64,000 nt of DNA from the NCBI GenBank assembly GCA_947498325.1, contig CANMKE010000013.1:59162-123161 (forward strand), written 5' to 3'. Within the stretch, counting starts at the first letter, position 1, and the number at the start of each line of letters is the position of its first letter. The position numbers were made by a program, and so were the translations under genes. This stretch comes from an uncultured Persicobacter sp. GTDB lineage: Bacteria > Bacteroidota > Bacteroidia > Cytophagales > Cyclobacteriaceae. Below the pieces are notes generated by a model that saw nothing but the letters and a program-made list of their open reading frames with translations, made no database searches and was not told the origin of the DNA. Positions 57,201 to 64,000 of this stretch are shown here, one piece after another.

Positions 57201-58904
57201 TTGCGTGAACATTTCTGGAATACCGGAACGTATATTGATGGCAAAGCATTTCAGCCTCATTATATTACTGGTAATGCTAAGATCAGTTGTGAGGCATTCC
57301 TTGGTGGAATGTCGAGAGAGGAGCATTCCGGTTGGAACTTGGGAGCGGAAAAATACGAAGGAGCCTCTGGCTCGCATTATTTCTTCTTTGATCATGAGAA
57401 TGATTATGTGCAGATCGATTTGTTGAGGAACTTCAAAGCTAATGCAACCTTACAGTTTGGCTTGTACCGATTCGAGAACTGGGCGTCGGATGGAACAGAG
57501 ATGAAGGTGGAATATCAGGTGAATCATGATGGACAATGGCGAGAAATGACTTTCGATCCGCTGCCAAATCAACCAACTTGGTTTTTGGTAACGATGAACG
57601 AAGACCTGCCCCGCAGTGGAACAGATATCCTGACTGTTCGCTTTCAAGTACGTGGACTGAAAGGGAGTAACATCTTTAAAATAGATGATATTGAGCTGGT
57701 TGAACGGAAAATTGAAGTTACCGGACTCGACAGTGATTATAAAAAAGTTGGTGAGCAGTTTGTGATTCAGGGGCGTAACTTCCTGAACATTTCTTCAGTG
57801 AAGATTGGCGATTATACTTTGGCCGCGGAGGATTACCGCACGTTGGACAGCAAGCGCATTCAGGTAACGGTGCCTGAGGGATTGACCGTCGGTGGCGAGG
57901 TGAAAGTCTATGCTCCTCATGGGGTAGGTATTGGGCCGGAGTTCAAGTTGGATGATCGTGCCTTAATGACGATCAAGGTGACTAAAGACGAATTGCATGA
58001 GGCTACGGAAGAAGAAGCCGTGATTACCGTGGAAACCGACAAACCGGTGGAGGAAGACAGCTATGTGGCCATCGGAATTTTAGGCAATGCGGCGGATGTT
58101 CGTCTGTCTGCCAATGAAGCCTTCATTCCTAAAGGAGCTTCGGTTTCTGAGCCGGTAACCATCAATGCCATTTATGACGATCATATTTTTGAGCTCGACA
58201 ACACCATTACCGTGCAGTTGGCTGGCGTGATTGAGGGGCCAGTGGATTTGGGAGAATTAACCACCCATGCCATCACGATCATCAATGAAGAAAAAGTGCG
58301 GATGCGCCTCCGGATCACCGGGCAAGAGTACCTGTATGAGGATACCCGCGATGAGCTGCTGGTGTTTGCCACCGTGCCTTTTGCCATGGTAGAGGACTTC
58401 TCTTTTGAGGTCGAACTGACAGGAGAAGCGGTTGCCCTCGAAGATTATGTGTGGATTTCCGGATCGCCTGAATTGATGATTCCTGCCGGAGAAATGTTCT
58501 CTGACACGCTTCATATCAAGGTCATCAATGACGGTGTGGAGGAAGAAGAATTCGAGTCGCTGGTGGTCGGAACGGCCTTTGAAGATATGGGCGAGGTGAA
58601 TATCGTTGCGGAAACCTTTACCCATTATATTGTTGATGGCACCACCCCTGAGCCTGTAGAACCACCGTTGGATGCAGAAAAACTTTCTCATACTTTACAG
58701 ATCAGCAAACAGGGGAATCAGCTGCAAATCAGTGCAAATACAGCCTTGCAACAACTGAAGATTTTCGGTCTCAGTGGTCAGCTTTTACATCAGTCGAAGC
58801 CTCAGCAAAAAGCGGTAACGATACCGTGGACAGCAACAGGTGTATTTGTTATTCATGGCTTTACAGCCGATGGCGTAATGACCAAACGTGTTTTTCTACA
58901 GTAA
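54261..58904 (+). CDS. Giant Calx-beta/IPT surface protein, T9SS-type tail
   Basis: 1547 residues with a signal peptide ending GSLWAQ. Order: IPT/TIG (about 28-110, ITDFYPKQTKETGAVTVIG); beta-sandwich (about 115-285); at least four Calx-beta-like domains (PYVAFNQSEIVSSEDAGQ; LIYALEADKEQITEGSG; PTVTIAMDQDVVQEEASP; PSVVFSVDKTMVNEADN) with two further binding-type sandwiches between them (about 630-805 and 935-1150); IPT (about 1155-1230); two more Calx-beta-like domains; C-terminal sorting-type domain (LKIFGLSGQLLHQSK...MTKRVFLQ). Calx-beta repeats usually bind calcium and form rigid stalks. It overlaps paralogue D by 4 bases, so it is probably its surface partner. Larger paralogue of the protein at 45216. 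No enzyme domain seen. Confidence 0.85.
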   Translation: MRKLSQSNYIGKALALLAALLIHGSLWAQEITDFYPKQTKETGAVTVIGSGLSAATGVTIDGQSSPYFKKISDTRLTFQVPKGVTTSTFTIEGINLTSSEAVKVNDFAGRTSFGVEAFSNTTNNGTDISDLGDGAPYTLSAVAGDGLEKFINNGNGHSSDAYQGGSGPNYLRLENNGGALFSGINTMGYGDIRIQFGFASWQNRNIDDVVELSFRDAANNGAWTSVDFPSFNNNNAHLWLYIVAGHGVNIPQTEQLEVKIMTKNPGNSCAMRIDDFEVTGRLLPPYVAFNQSEIVSSEDAGQVEIGVSVTKAVEADRTISLSANFDEAKYSLTDKNGTNAANTITIAAGETTGAAILHITDNDIADGTDEFTIQMLSADAPVEIAMPSVVKVTVFDDDGPALIYALEADKEQITEGSGETITITAKFTKEVTGDQEITFTMGERTHAREYTFGEEFKMMVADGTKEATAVFAVVDDELLEQPEQVTLSVESVTDGVSLGEVIPSVGFMVYDDELPTVTIAMDQDVVQEEASPEVTITVTAEIPVVEDQIISLDIAGDGIDENDYQITSTIGEVGVAEVLIRAGEQSGQAVMTIIRDKVNEGNETMLVGMASATSGIDTEREVEVAELLILDEFVLQYFIGPETNGWRENGSIDTYRNNGYFDLDYQYTGTAKIGKAAVSGGEQAYDSYVKFTGNDGNNDHSNTFIMPGVNTMGHDDLKLAFLLKPEKAGNSVLADFKVEYSLDGSSYTVLDLAYDHSGDQVYEQMQIEGFLPQAENMTLRFTNLEDNNKNGWWMDDLSIYHHVERPSVVFSVDKTMVNEADNPTVTISATLQEALESDEYVFLKAPVGYHFRTEINLTTGAGTVIKEVSTAEDFQISGTVIKIPAGEVSASVSLQVLDDNKKEYDETIELEVEGTSAGLSDIVRPSRLSVQVYDNDWGGVVDYFFKETLNNPFNRERFNNGNQFYLNRDNRPWSNMRDHALREHFWNTGTYIDGKAFQPHYITGNAKISCEAFLGGMSREEHSGWNLGAEKYEGASGSHYFFFDHENDYVQIDLLRNFKANATLQFGLYRFENWASDGTEMKVEYQVNHDGQWREMTFDPLPNQPTWFLVTMNEDLPRSGTDILTVRFQVRGLKGSNIFKIDDIELVERKIEVTGLDSDYKKVGEQFVIQGRNFLNISSVKIGDYTLAAEDYRTLDSKRIQVTVPEGLTVGGEVKVYAPHGVGIGPEFKLDDRALMTIKVTKDELHEATEEEAVITVETDKPVEEDSYVAIGILGNAADVRLSANEAFIPKGASVSEPVTINAIYDDHIFELDNTITVQLAGVIEGPVDLGELTTHAITIINEEKVRMRLRITGQEYLYEDTRDELLVFATVPFAMVEDFSFEVELTGEAVALEDYVWISGSPELMIPAGEMFSDTLHIKVINDGVEEEEFESLVVGTAFEDMGEVNIVAETFTHYIVDGTTPEPVEPPLDAEKLSHTLQISKQGNQLQISANTALQQLKIFGLSGQLLHQSKPQQKAVTIPWTATGVFVIHGFTADGVMTKRVFLQ

Positions 58905-58937
58905 AAATTCATCAGCAAATTTCAACCTTATAAAAAC

Positions 58938-58970
58938 AAAAACAGCCACCCGATTATGGGTGGCTGTTTT
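58938..58970. terminator. Terminator closing the propeller D operon
   Basis: Strong stem AAAACAGCCACCC / GGGTGGCTGTTTT with a 5-base loop; A-rich on the left and T-rich on the right, so it could work both ways. Confidence 0.88.
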
Positions 58971-59001
58971 GCGTTGATATCATTACAGTAGGAGGGAAAG
59001 T

Positions 59002-59118
59002 ACCTTATCACTATCGCGAGCGTCTCTCTCGTGAAAACGCTTACCCGAGCTTTCCAATCACGAGACATCGTCTTGCGAAAGATTACCGGAAATGCGGTTA
59101 AACACCTTATCACTATCG
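59002..59118. repeat. Decayed family-1 repeat block, left copy
   Basis: It contains GCGAGCG-TCT-CTCTCGT (mismatched family-1 core) and ACGAGAC-ATC-GTCTTGCG, then a 38-base stretch (59081-59118) that recurs identically at 59758-59795. The two blocks flank the MITE and its host repeat. Confidence 0.75.
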
Positions 59119-59186
59119 GGGGCTGTCGCACAACCATAATCTGATTTTATATCACGAAATTTTATTTGGTCACTGTACGGGCAGAC

Positions 59187-59590
59187 CCAATGTCATTAAG
59201 TTAAGAAACAGTCGATCATTTGCTCGAAATTATGACTTTAAAGCAGATTAAACCAAAGGGTATTCAGAGAGGTATGAATTGAAAGGTTATTTAATGTATA
59301 TTTAAAATTTCTGTTTTTATATCCCGAAGGGATTACATACCATAGCGAGGGGTGAAACCCCTCGAAATCTCCCTCCCCTAAAACCTATAACCCTGAAAGG
59401 GTGCAACTCTTTATTTGTATAGAAATTTATATTACGCCCTTTCAGGGCTCAGTATTTTGTCGGTTATTATCCCGGGGTTTCACCCCGGGCTATGATATAT
59501 CATCCCTTCGGGATTTTCATTTCATTATTCAAAGAATTGCTCAAATTAATACATACCTTCAAGCAATATGCCCTTAACTTAATGACATTG
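59187..59590. mobile_element. MITE-like element, second copy (404 bases)
   Basis: It begins with CAATGTCATTAAGTTAAG (59187-59204) and ends with its exact reverse complement (59573-59590), the same TIR as the element at 11161. Flanking direct repeats CGGGCAGACC at 59177-59186 and 59591-59600 are a 10-base target duplication. It contains no transposase. The interior holds a large quasi-palindrome (59321-59514) with hairpins CGAGGGGT-GAA-ACCCCTCG (59346-59364) and CCCGGGGT-TTC-ACCCCGGG (59471-59489). Confidence 0.88.
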
Positions 59591-59591
59591 C

Positions 59592-59661
59592 GGGCAGACC
59601 TGTGTGTCTGCCCAAATCATCATAAATTTTGTTTGGTTTGGATACACACACAGGTGCATCC
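59592..59661. repeat. Family-2 paired hairpins, host of the second MITE
   Basis: 59592-59613 has stem GGGCAG / CTGCCC and apex AC-CTGTGT-GT. 59640-59661, read in reverse, has GGATGC / GTATCC with the same AC-CTGTGT-GT apex. A left fragment of the first hairpin sits before the MITE (from 59172), and CTGTACGG there is complementary to CCGTACAG at 59660-59667. Confidence 0.8.
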
Positions 59662-59757
59662 GTACAGCTCACGAAATAATCTTTTGTGCTAAATTCATAG
59701 AACTGAGTAGTGCAACAGCCCCTGAAAACGCTTACCCGAGTATTCTGCCACACGATA

Positions 59758-59869
59758 GATTACCGGAAATGCGGTTAAACACCTTATCACTATCGCGAGC
59801 GTCCCTCTCGTGAAAACCCTTACCCAAGCTTCCCAATTACGAGACATCGTCTTGCGATAGATTATCAGA
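59758..59869. repeat. Decayed family-1 repeat block, right copy
   Basis: It starts with the 38-base stretch shared with 59081-59118, then GCGAGCG-TCC-CTCTCGT and ACGAGAC-ATC-GTCTTGCG as in the left block at 59002-59080. The order of the two parts is swapped relative to the left block, as expected if both are cut from a longer tandem array. Confidence 0.75.
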
Positions 59870-59942
59870 AAGGTATAATACACGCTATTAATTTCACCTA
59901 ACAGTGGACAATATCAAATTTCTGCCGCGTAAGGCTGCGCCA

Positions 59943-60098
59943 CTATAGCCCCCCAGAGATCAGCGATACAATCACCAGTATAATGAAAATGAAGAAAATA
60001 ATACGGGCGATACTTGCTGCCCCACGGGCAATACCAGTAAAGCCAAGAACGCCAGCGATTACGGCAATAACGACAAATGCGATGGTCCAAGATAACAT
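59943..60098 (-). CDS. DUF1328 small membrane protein (YtjA family)
   Basis: 51 residues from ATG 60098 (MLSWTIAFVVIAVIAGVLGFTGIARG); a start 30 bases upstream adds residues not seen in the family. Two hydrophobic segments (LSWTIAFVVIAVIAGVLGF and ARIIFFIFIILVIVSLISG) separated by the TGIARGAAS turn match the DUF1328 consensus and length. Inner-membrane protein of unknown function, often found with stress genes such as CsbD, as here. Confidence 0.9.
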   Translation of the reverse strand: MLSWTIAFVVIAVIAGVLGFTGIARGAASIARIIFFIFIILVIVSLISGGL

Positions 60099-60128
60099 AG
60101 TAGAGTAGTTTAAATTTTTATAAATCAT

Positions 60129-60377
60129 CAGGGAAACTGCGGGCCCTGCTTATCCAAAAACCCTTGAAGGGTCAGGCCGCAATTTTCTGAAAACTGAAAA
60201 TAGGCGTGATGCTCAAACTGCCATAGTTAATTAATCATGCGGATAAAATTCGTGGTCGAAAAATTTATCATGTCTGTAAATCAGACTGTTGATCCATTTT
60301 GTTATAGCGCATAATTAAAACTTTATCTTTTAGGAAAGGCAGGTGCTGAAGGAGGCCAATTGACTTGACCGTTTCAA
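60129..60377. other. Intergenic, no gene seen
   Basis: About 250 bases, probably the promoter region of the DUF1328 gene. No repeat or structure was supported. Confidence 0.4.
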
Positions 60378-60803
60378 TTAGGCGTCAAAAGCATCTTCAA
60401 TATCATCGCCAATTTCTTCGATTTTGGCCTGCATATCTTCAAAGTTATCTTCTACTTCATCTTTAAAATCAGCCCAGCCGTCTTCAGTATGGTCTTCAAT
60501 TTTATCGAGTGTTTTCTCCAGTTCCGAACGGTTACCCTTTAAAGTGGCAATGGTTTCCTTCCACTCTTCCTTGGTCTCTGCTTTGGCATCTTTCAAATTG
60601 CCCTGAATGTCCTCAAGTTCTTCGTCAATTTCATGAATCATCTCATTAACTTCATGCTTCATTTCCTTTTTCTCCTCTTTCCATTCGTTTGCCATGCGCT
60701 CTGCTGATGAGGTGTTTTTGCTTTCACACTGAACAAAAAACAGGCTGGTAGCCAATAGCATAAAAGGAATTGCGAAGGTGGTTTTTGTGTTGATCGTTTT
60801 CAT
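60378..60803 (-). CDS. Acidic coiled-coil lipoprotein, function unknown
   Basis: 141 residues with a lipobox-like end of the signal (LFFVQC, Cys26). The mature part is almost entirely charged helix rich in Glu, Lys and Asp (EWKEEKKEMKHEVNEMIHEI, DGWADFKDEVEDNFEDMQAK) with heptad-like spacing, so it is a likely coiled coil. I do not recognise a named family with certainty. Location beside CsbD, DUF1328 and MscS suggests an envelope or osmotic stress role. Confidence 0.8.
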   Translation of the reverse strand: MKTINTKTTFAIPFMLLATSLFFVQCESKNTSSAERMANEWKEEKKEMKHEVNEMIHEIDEELEDIQGNLKDAKAETKEEWKETIATLKGNRSELEKTLDKIEDHTEDGWADFKDEVEDNFEDMQAKIEEIGDDIEDAFDA

Positions 60804-60880
60804 AGTGTTTGAAGGTTATGTTTAAAAATTTAGGTAGAAAATTGCGAATCAATTGATCGTCAGATCGTATTTCGCAAGTA

Positions 60881-61798
60881 TTAAGGCTGACTTGTTTCAC
60901 TTTCCATACTGCTGATATTGATCAGCGGGGATTCGGACTGTTTGTTGAATTCGATGGTCCTTATTGGGAAAGGAATAGTGATATTATGGTCATCGAAAGC
61001 CGCCTTAATGGCCATGATCGCATTTTTTTTGACCGTAAGATAGCCCAGTTCTGGGGGGCCGGGGAAGTCGATCCAGAAGCGAATCATAAAATTAATGGAG
61101 CTGTCGCCAAATTCATAATAGTCAAAAATGAGGTCATCGGGCGCAATTACTCCCTTCAGCTCACGGATGCAGGCGGTTACAATCGCCTCCACCTTGCTCA
61201 GGTCGTCGGCATAAGAAATCCCGACAGGTAAGTCGATCCGCCGTTTGCCCAGCTTGCTGAAGTTGTAAATAGGGTTTTGCATTACATCCTTATTGGGAAT
61301 ATGGACTTCCTGCCCCTGAAAGGTGTGCACGACCGTTACTCGGATCACTGTTTCCTTCACCGTTCCCATAATGCCGTTCAGTTCCACCACATCCCCTATT
61401 CGGAAGGGCGTTTTAAAGGCCAAAATGATCCCGGAGATAAAATTTGCAGAAATGTCCTGAAAGGCGAAACCGAGAGCGATACCAATGACACCTACTCCAG
61501 CGAGCAGGGAGGTGACGGTTTTCTCAAGGCCAAGCACACTCAGCACTATAAAAAGGCCGAGCCCCAGTACGGTATAGTAGAAAATGGTTCCCGAAAGATT
61601 TTGGAGCACCTGATTATCAGTGGTCTTGCTCAGCAGCTTACTGAAAATCCGTTTGGAGGACTTAGCTAAAACAATGAATAGCATCATGAGAAGGATGGCG
61701 ATGGCCATATTGGGCAACATGGTGATGAAGGCCTCAATCCATCCTTCTATTTTGGTCAGTACTTGATCTATAGGTTGTTGAATATTTATTTCTGGCAT
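60881..61798 (-). CDS. mscS: MscS family mechanosensitive channel
   Basis: 305 residues. Three transmembrane segments in the first 130 residues, with the pore helix region LLAGVGVIGIALGFAFQDISANFISGI carrying the Gly/Ala packing of MscS TM3. The beta domain follows (FRIGDVVELNGIMGTVKETVIR, VHIPNKDVMQNPIYNFSK) and then the alpha/beta cytoplasmic cage. It opens under membrane tension to release solutes in hypo-osmotic shock. The CsbD gene lies 15 bases upstream on the same strand, so the two are likely cotranscribed. Confidence 0.95.
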   Translation of the reverse strand: MPEINIQQPIDQVLTKIEGWIEAFITMLPNMAIAILLMMLFIVLAKSSKRIFSKLLSKTTDNQVLQNLSGTIFYYTVLGLGLFIVLSVLGLEKTVTSLLAGVGVIGIALGFAFQDISANFISGIILAFKTPFRIGDVVELNGIMGTVKETVIRVTVVHTFQGQEVHIPNKDVMQNPIYNFSKLGKRRIDLPVGISYADDLSKVEAIVTACIRELKGVIAPDDLIFDYYEFGDSSINFMIRFWIDFPGPPELGYLTVKKNAIMAIKAAFDDHNITIPFPIRTIEFNKQSESPLINISSMESETSQP

Positions 61799-61813
61799 AA
61801 AAAATTAAGGGGT

Positions 61814-62008
61814 TTATGATGAAAAAAGCTTGTTCATTTCTTCTTTAATAGCTTCTTTCGTTTTGCCTGTTTTCTCCTGAAGGGCACCGATCAACCGATC
61901 GAGGGAGCCTTCGGCATACATGGAATCATCGTCCACAAACTCGCCATACTGTTGCTTCAATTTTCCCTTTGCATCGTTCCAGTTTCCTTTAAATTGTAAG
62001 TCGTTCAT
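61814..62008 (-). CDS. CsbD family stress protein
   Basis: 64 residues. LQFKGNWNDAKGKLKQQYGEF is the family's opening (GNWNQxKGKxKxxxG), followed by a lysine-rich helix ending EEMNKLFSS. CsbD proteins are small, soluble and general-stress induced; the biochemical role is not known. First gene of the CsbD-MscS pair. Confidence 0.92.
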   Translation of the reverse strand: MNDLQFKGNWNDAKGKLKQQYGEFVDDDSMYAEGSLDRLIGALQEKTGKTKEAIKEEMNKLFSS

Positions 62009-62365
62009 ATTTTTAATAATTTTGGTTTAACAAGTTATTCTGATCCATTAAGTAGAAATATTGTACCAGTAAAATCAGAAAATTTGAAAAAAGCCTCTCA
62101 GCGGCTCAGAGCCCCATTTTTGCCTAAATTGAAGCTGAGCCGTTCAGCAATAGCAAAGAAACGATGGGGAATATTTACACACTATGAGGACTGCTGACCT
62201 CATTTCGTTCCCCACTTTGACTGATTTCAACAGTTGTGGAGGGACCATTTTTTTGTGGCAGGCAACTGAGCGGCATGAAATCAGGAGGATGAACCTCTTT
62301 TTATTTGTGTAAATAATCTTAAATACCCAATTTGGTATGATCTACCATAACAGCGACCAAATCAA
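62009..62365. other. Intergenic between divergent CsbD and AI-2E permease genes
   Basis: About 357 bases, presumably two divergent promoters. An 8-base inverted repeat CGGCTCAG / CTGAGCCG (62102-62109 and 62135-62142) with a 25-base spacer is the only structure seen. Confidence 0.4.
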
Positions 62366-63424
62366 ATGACCATCTCTATTCACAAGACCTTTCACCTGTT
62401 GGGCACCATACTGATCGTGTTTATCGGACTGTATTTTGGAAAGCCCGTGCTTTCAATCGGCCTGTCGGCATTACTTTTATCATTCATGATATACCCTTTG
62501 GCTTCAAAGATCGAATCCTGGGGGGTGGGCAGGATCACCGCAGCCATATTGGCCATGGGCGGACTGTTCACGTTGATCAATGGCTGTATTTACCTGTTTT
62601 CCAATCAGATCCTGAACCTGTTGGGGGATTTTGATCAGTTTCAGCTCAAGCTATCGATGCTCCTTCAGAATGTGGTGGACTTTTTCAATCACAAAATAGA
62701 GATCATTCCGACTTTCAAGCAACAGGAAATTGTGGATGCAGGGCAGGCACTGATGAAAGACTCTGGCCTGAACATGATGTCGGTAACGGTGAACAACCTG
62801 TTTGGGGTCTTTTCAGGCGGCGTGATGATTTTTGTATGCTGTTTTCTGTTGCTGATATACAGGGGAGGGCTGCGGAAAATTCTGGTGCTGATGGCCGAGG
62901 AAGGCAACCGAAAGCAAATGTCGGCCATGATTGGTGAAATTCAGCAGGTAGGGCAACAGTATTTATTGGGCATGGGCATCGTGGTGGTTATTCTGGGGGT
63001 CGCCAACAGCGTGATTCTGCTATTGTTTGGGCTGGAGCACGCCATTCTTTTTGGGCTGCTTGCCGCCGTACTGGCCATTATTCCCTACGTCGGGACGGCA
63101 CTTGGGGCGGCAATCCCTGTGTTGTTTGCTTTCTTTACAAAAGACTCGATCTGGATTCCGCTGGGCATCGCAGGTTGTTTTTGGTGCGTGCAGCTTGCAG
63201 AAAGCAATGTGCTGAGCCCAAAAATTGTAGGCGCACAGCTGAAGATTAATGCCCTGACGGCCATCGTAACGTTGTTCATTGGCGGTTACCTCTGGGGTGT
63301 TGCAGGCATGATTCTTTTCCTGCCATTAACGGCGATTTTCAGAGTGATGTGCAACTATATTGAGCCCCTCAAACCGATCGGCCTGCTGATGAGCGATGAT
63401 CTATACCAAATCCGCAGAAAATAA
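62366..63424 (+). CDS. AI-2E family transporter (PerM/UPF0118-type permease)
   Basis: 352 residues with about eight hydrophobic segments (LLGTILIVFIGLYFG, LSIGLSALLLSFMIYPLA, FVCCFLLLIY, YLLGMGIVVVILGVANSVILLLFG, IVTLFIGGYLWGVAGMILFLPL). The stretch FGLLAAVLAIIPYVGTALGAAIPVL matches the conserved PYxG motif of the family. Members export solutes or act as Na+/H+ antiporters; transport of the signal AI-2 itself is uncertain for most of them. It diverges from the CsbD-MscS pair. Confidence 0.93.
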   Translation: MTISIHKTFHLLGTILIVFIGLYFGKPVLSIGLSALLLSFMIYPLASKIESWGVGRITAAILAMGGLFTLINGCIYLFSNQILNLLGDFDQFQLKLSMLLQNVVDFFNHKIEIIPTFKQQEIVDAGQALMKDSGLNMMSVTVNNLFGVFSGGVMIFVCCFLLLIYRGGLRKILVLMAEEGNRKQMSAMIGEIQQVGQQYLLGMGIVVVILGVANSVILLLFGLEHAILFGLLAAVLAIIPYVGTALGAAIPVLFAFFTKDSIWIPLGIAGCFWCVQLAESNVLSPKIVGAQLKINALTAIVTLFIGGYLWGVAGMILFLPLTAIFRVMCNYIEPLKPIGLLMSDDLYQIRRK

Positions 63425-63468
63425 ATGCAGCAGCATTTGGGGCAAACCCTAATTATTGCGCGATTTTG

Positions 63469-63868
63469 TATTGTCCACAGATGACACAGATTTCCACAGA
63501 TTTTGTTTATATGGAAATTTACAATTAACTGGCGCGAGCGTCCCGCTCGTGACCACGTCCTGAATATCATCAGTGGGTTGGTGTTTTGATATTGTCCACA
63601 GATTACACAGATTTCCACAGATTTTGTTTATATGGAAATTTATATTTAACTGGCGCGAGCGTCCCGCTCGTGACCACGTTCTGAATATCATCAGTGGGTT
63701 GGTGTTTTGGTATTGTCCACAGATGCCACAGATTTTGTTTATATGGAAATTTATATTTAACTGGCGCGAGCGTCTCGCTCGTGACCACGTTCTGAAAATC
63801 ATCAGTGGGTTGGTGTTTTGGTATTGTCCACAGATGCCACAGATTTTGTTTGTATAGAAATTTATATT
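63469..63868. repeat. Tandem repeat of about 121 bases, 3.4 copies, each with a hairpin
   Basis: TTGTCCACA recurs at 63471, 63592, 63713 and 63824 (periods 121, 121, 111; the third unit has a short deletion). Each full unit holds CACAGAT direct repeats, the segment TTTATATGGAAATTTA, and a family-1 hairpin GCGAGCG-TCC/TCT-CGCTCGT flanked by TGGC / GACCA. Copies are nearly identical, so amplification is recent. Confidence 0.9.
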
Positions 63869-64000
63869 GCTCCCTTTTGGAGGGCTGTATTTTCTGGATT
63901 ATTTTTCCCGTTTATGTACTTCGGGTTAAAACCCGAAGCTGTTACAAAATGTACCTTCGGCACATCAGTCCTGAAGGGCATGCGCGTAAACTTTTGGGCT
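63848..64000. repeat. Diverged copy of the MITE-2 interior, running off the window
   Basis: TTTGTATAGAAATTTATATT and the following CCCTTT...GGGCT match the interior of the element at 59187, and a hairpin CTTCGGGTT-AA-AACCCGAAG (63919-63938) replaces the CCCGGGGT-type hairpin. The right end lies outside the window. Confidence 0.7.

Noticed and set aside
61814..62008. CsbD gene as a chance open frame because of its small size
   Set aside because: Rejected as chance: the GNWNDAKGKLKQ opening and length match the CsbD family, so it is kept as a gene.
63469..63868. Tandem array as a CRISPR
   Set aside because: The whole 121-base unit is repeated with no variable spacers and there are no cas genes.
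63469..63868. Tandem array as a replication origin
   Set aside because: TTGTCCACA is one base from a DnaA box, but there is no dnaA or dnaN gene and no clear AT-rich unwinding element nearby.

Overview
The window looks like part of a Bacteroidota chromosome, most likely a free-living and perhaps marine polysaccharide degrader of the Cytophagales type. This rests on a SusC/SusD pair, many lipoprotein signal peptides followed by glycoside hydrolases, C-terminal type IX secretion (T9SS) sorting domains, a Bacteroidota-type ECF sigma factor, and almost no strong Shine-Dalgarno sequences. No RNA gene, CRISPR array, phage or complete insertion sequence was seen.

Layout. Bases 1-17443 carry a forward-strand carbohydrate-degradation cluster: two beta-helix proteins, GH3 with PA14, GH2, aldose 1-epimerase, a DUF1961 lipoprotein, GH97, a second GH3, GH36 and a DUF4861 lipoprotein. 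Bases 17948-24763 hold a lone ECF sigma factor, the reverse-strand lutABC lactate oxidation genes, an AraC regulator and a reverse-strand bifunctional aldolase/dehydrogenase (RhaEW type). Bases 25288-58904 are a second, larger glycan locus: GH92, four large secreted Asp-box beta-propeller proteins related to GH74, a membrane-anchored AraC regulator, a ROK sugar kinase, SusC, SusD, two Calx-beta/IPT proteins that look like surface glycan binders, and a sulfatase. Bases 58905-59942 are a dense island of nested repeats. Bases 59943-63424 hold small stress or envelope genes (DUF1328, an acidic coiled-coil lipoprotein, MscS, CsbD) and an AI-2E family permease. The last 580 bases are tandem and dispersed repeats.

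How it works together. Secreted propeller proteins and surface binders would attack or hold a glycan outside the cell, and SusCD would import the fragments. Periplasmic exo-enzymes (GH2, GH3, GH36, GH92, GH97) would trim terminal sugars, the sulfatase would remove sulfate, and epimerase plus ROK kinase would feed glucose-type sugars into metabolism. RhaEW would split a 6-deoxyketose 1-phosphate to DHAP and lactaldehyde and oxidise the latter to L-lactate, which LutABC would turn into pyruvate. The lut and rhaEW promoters share a direct-repeat motif with exact 21-base phasing, which ties them to the AraC regulator between them. The true substrate is not settled by the sequence.

The most unusual content is (i) the four-member propeller family with two invariant Asp residues, (ii) the shared operator, and (iii) intergenic repeats: hairpins whose stems change in a compensated way, and a MITE-like element with 18-base terminal inverted repeats and 10-base target duplications.
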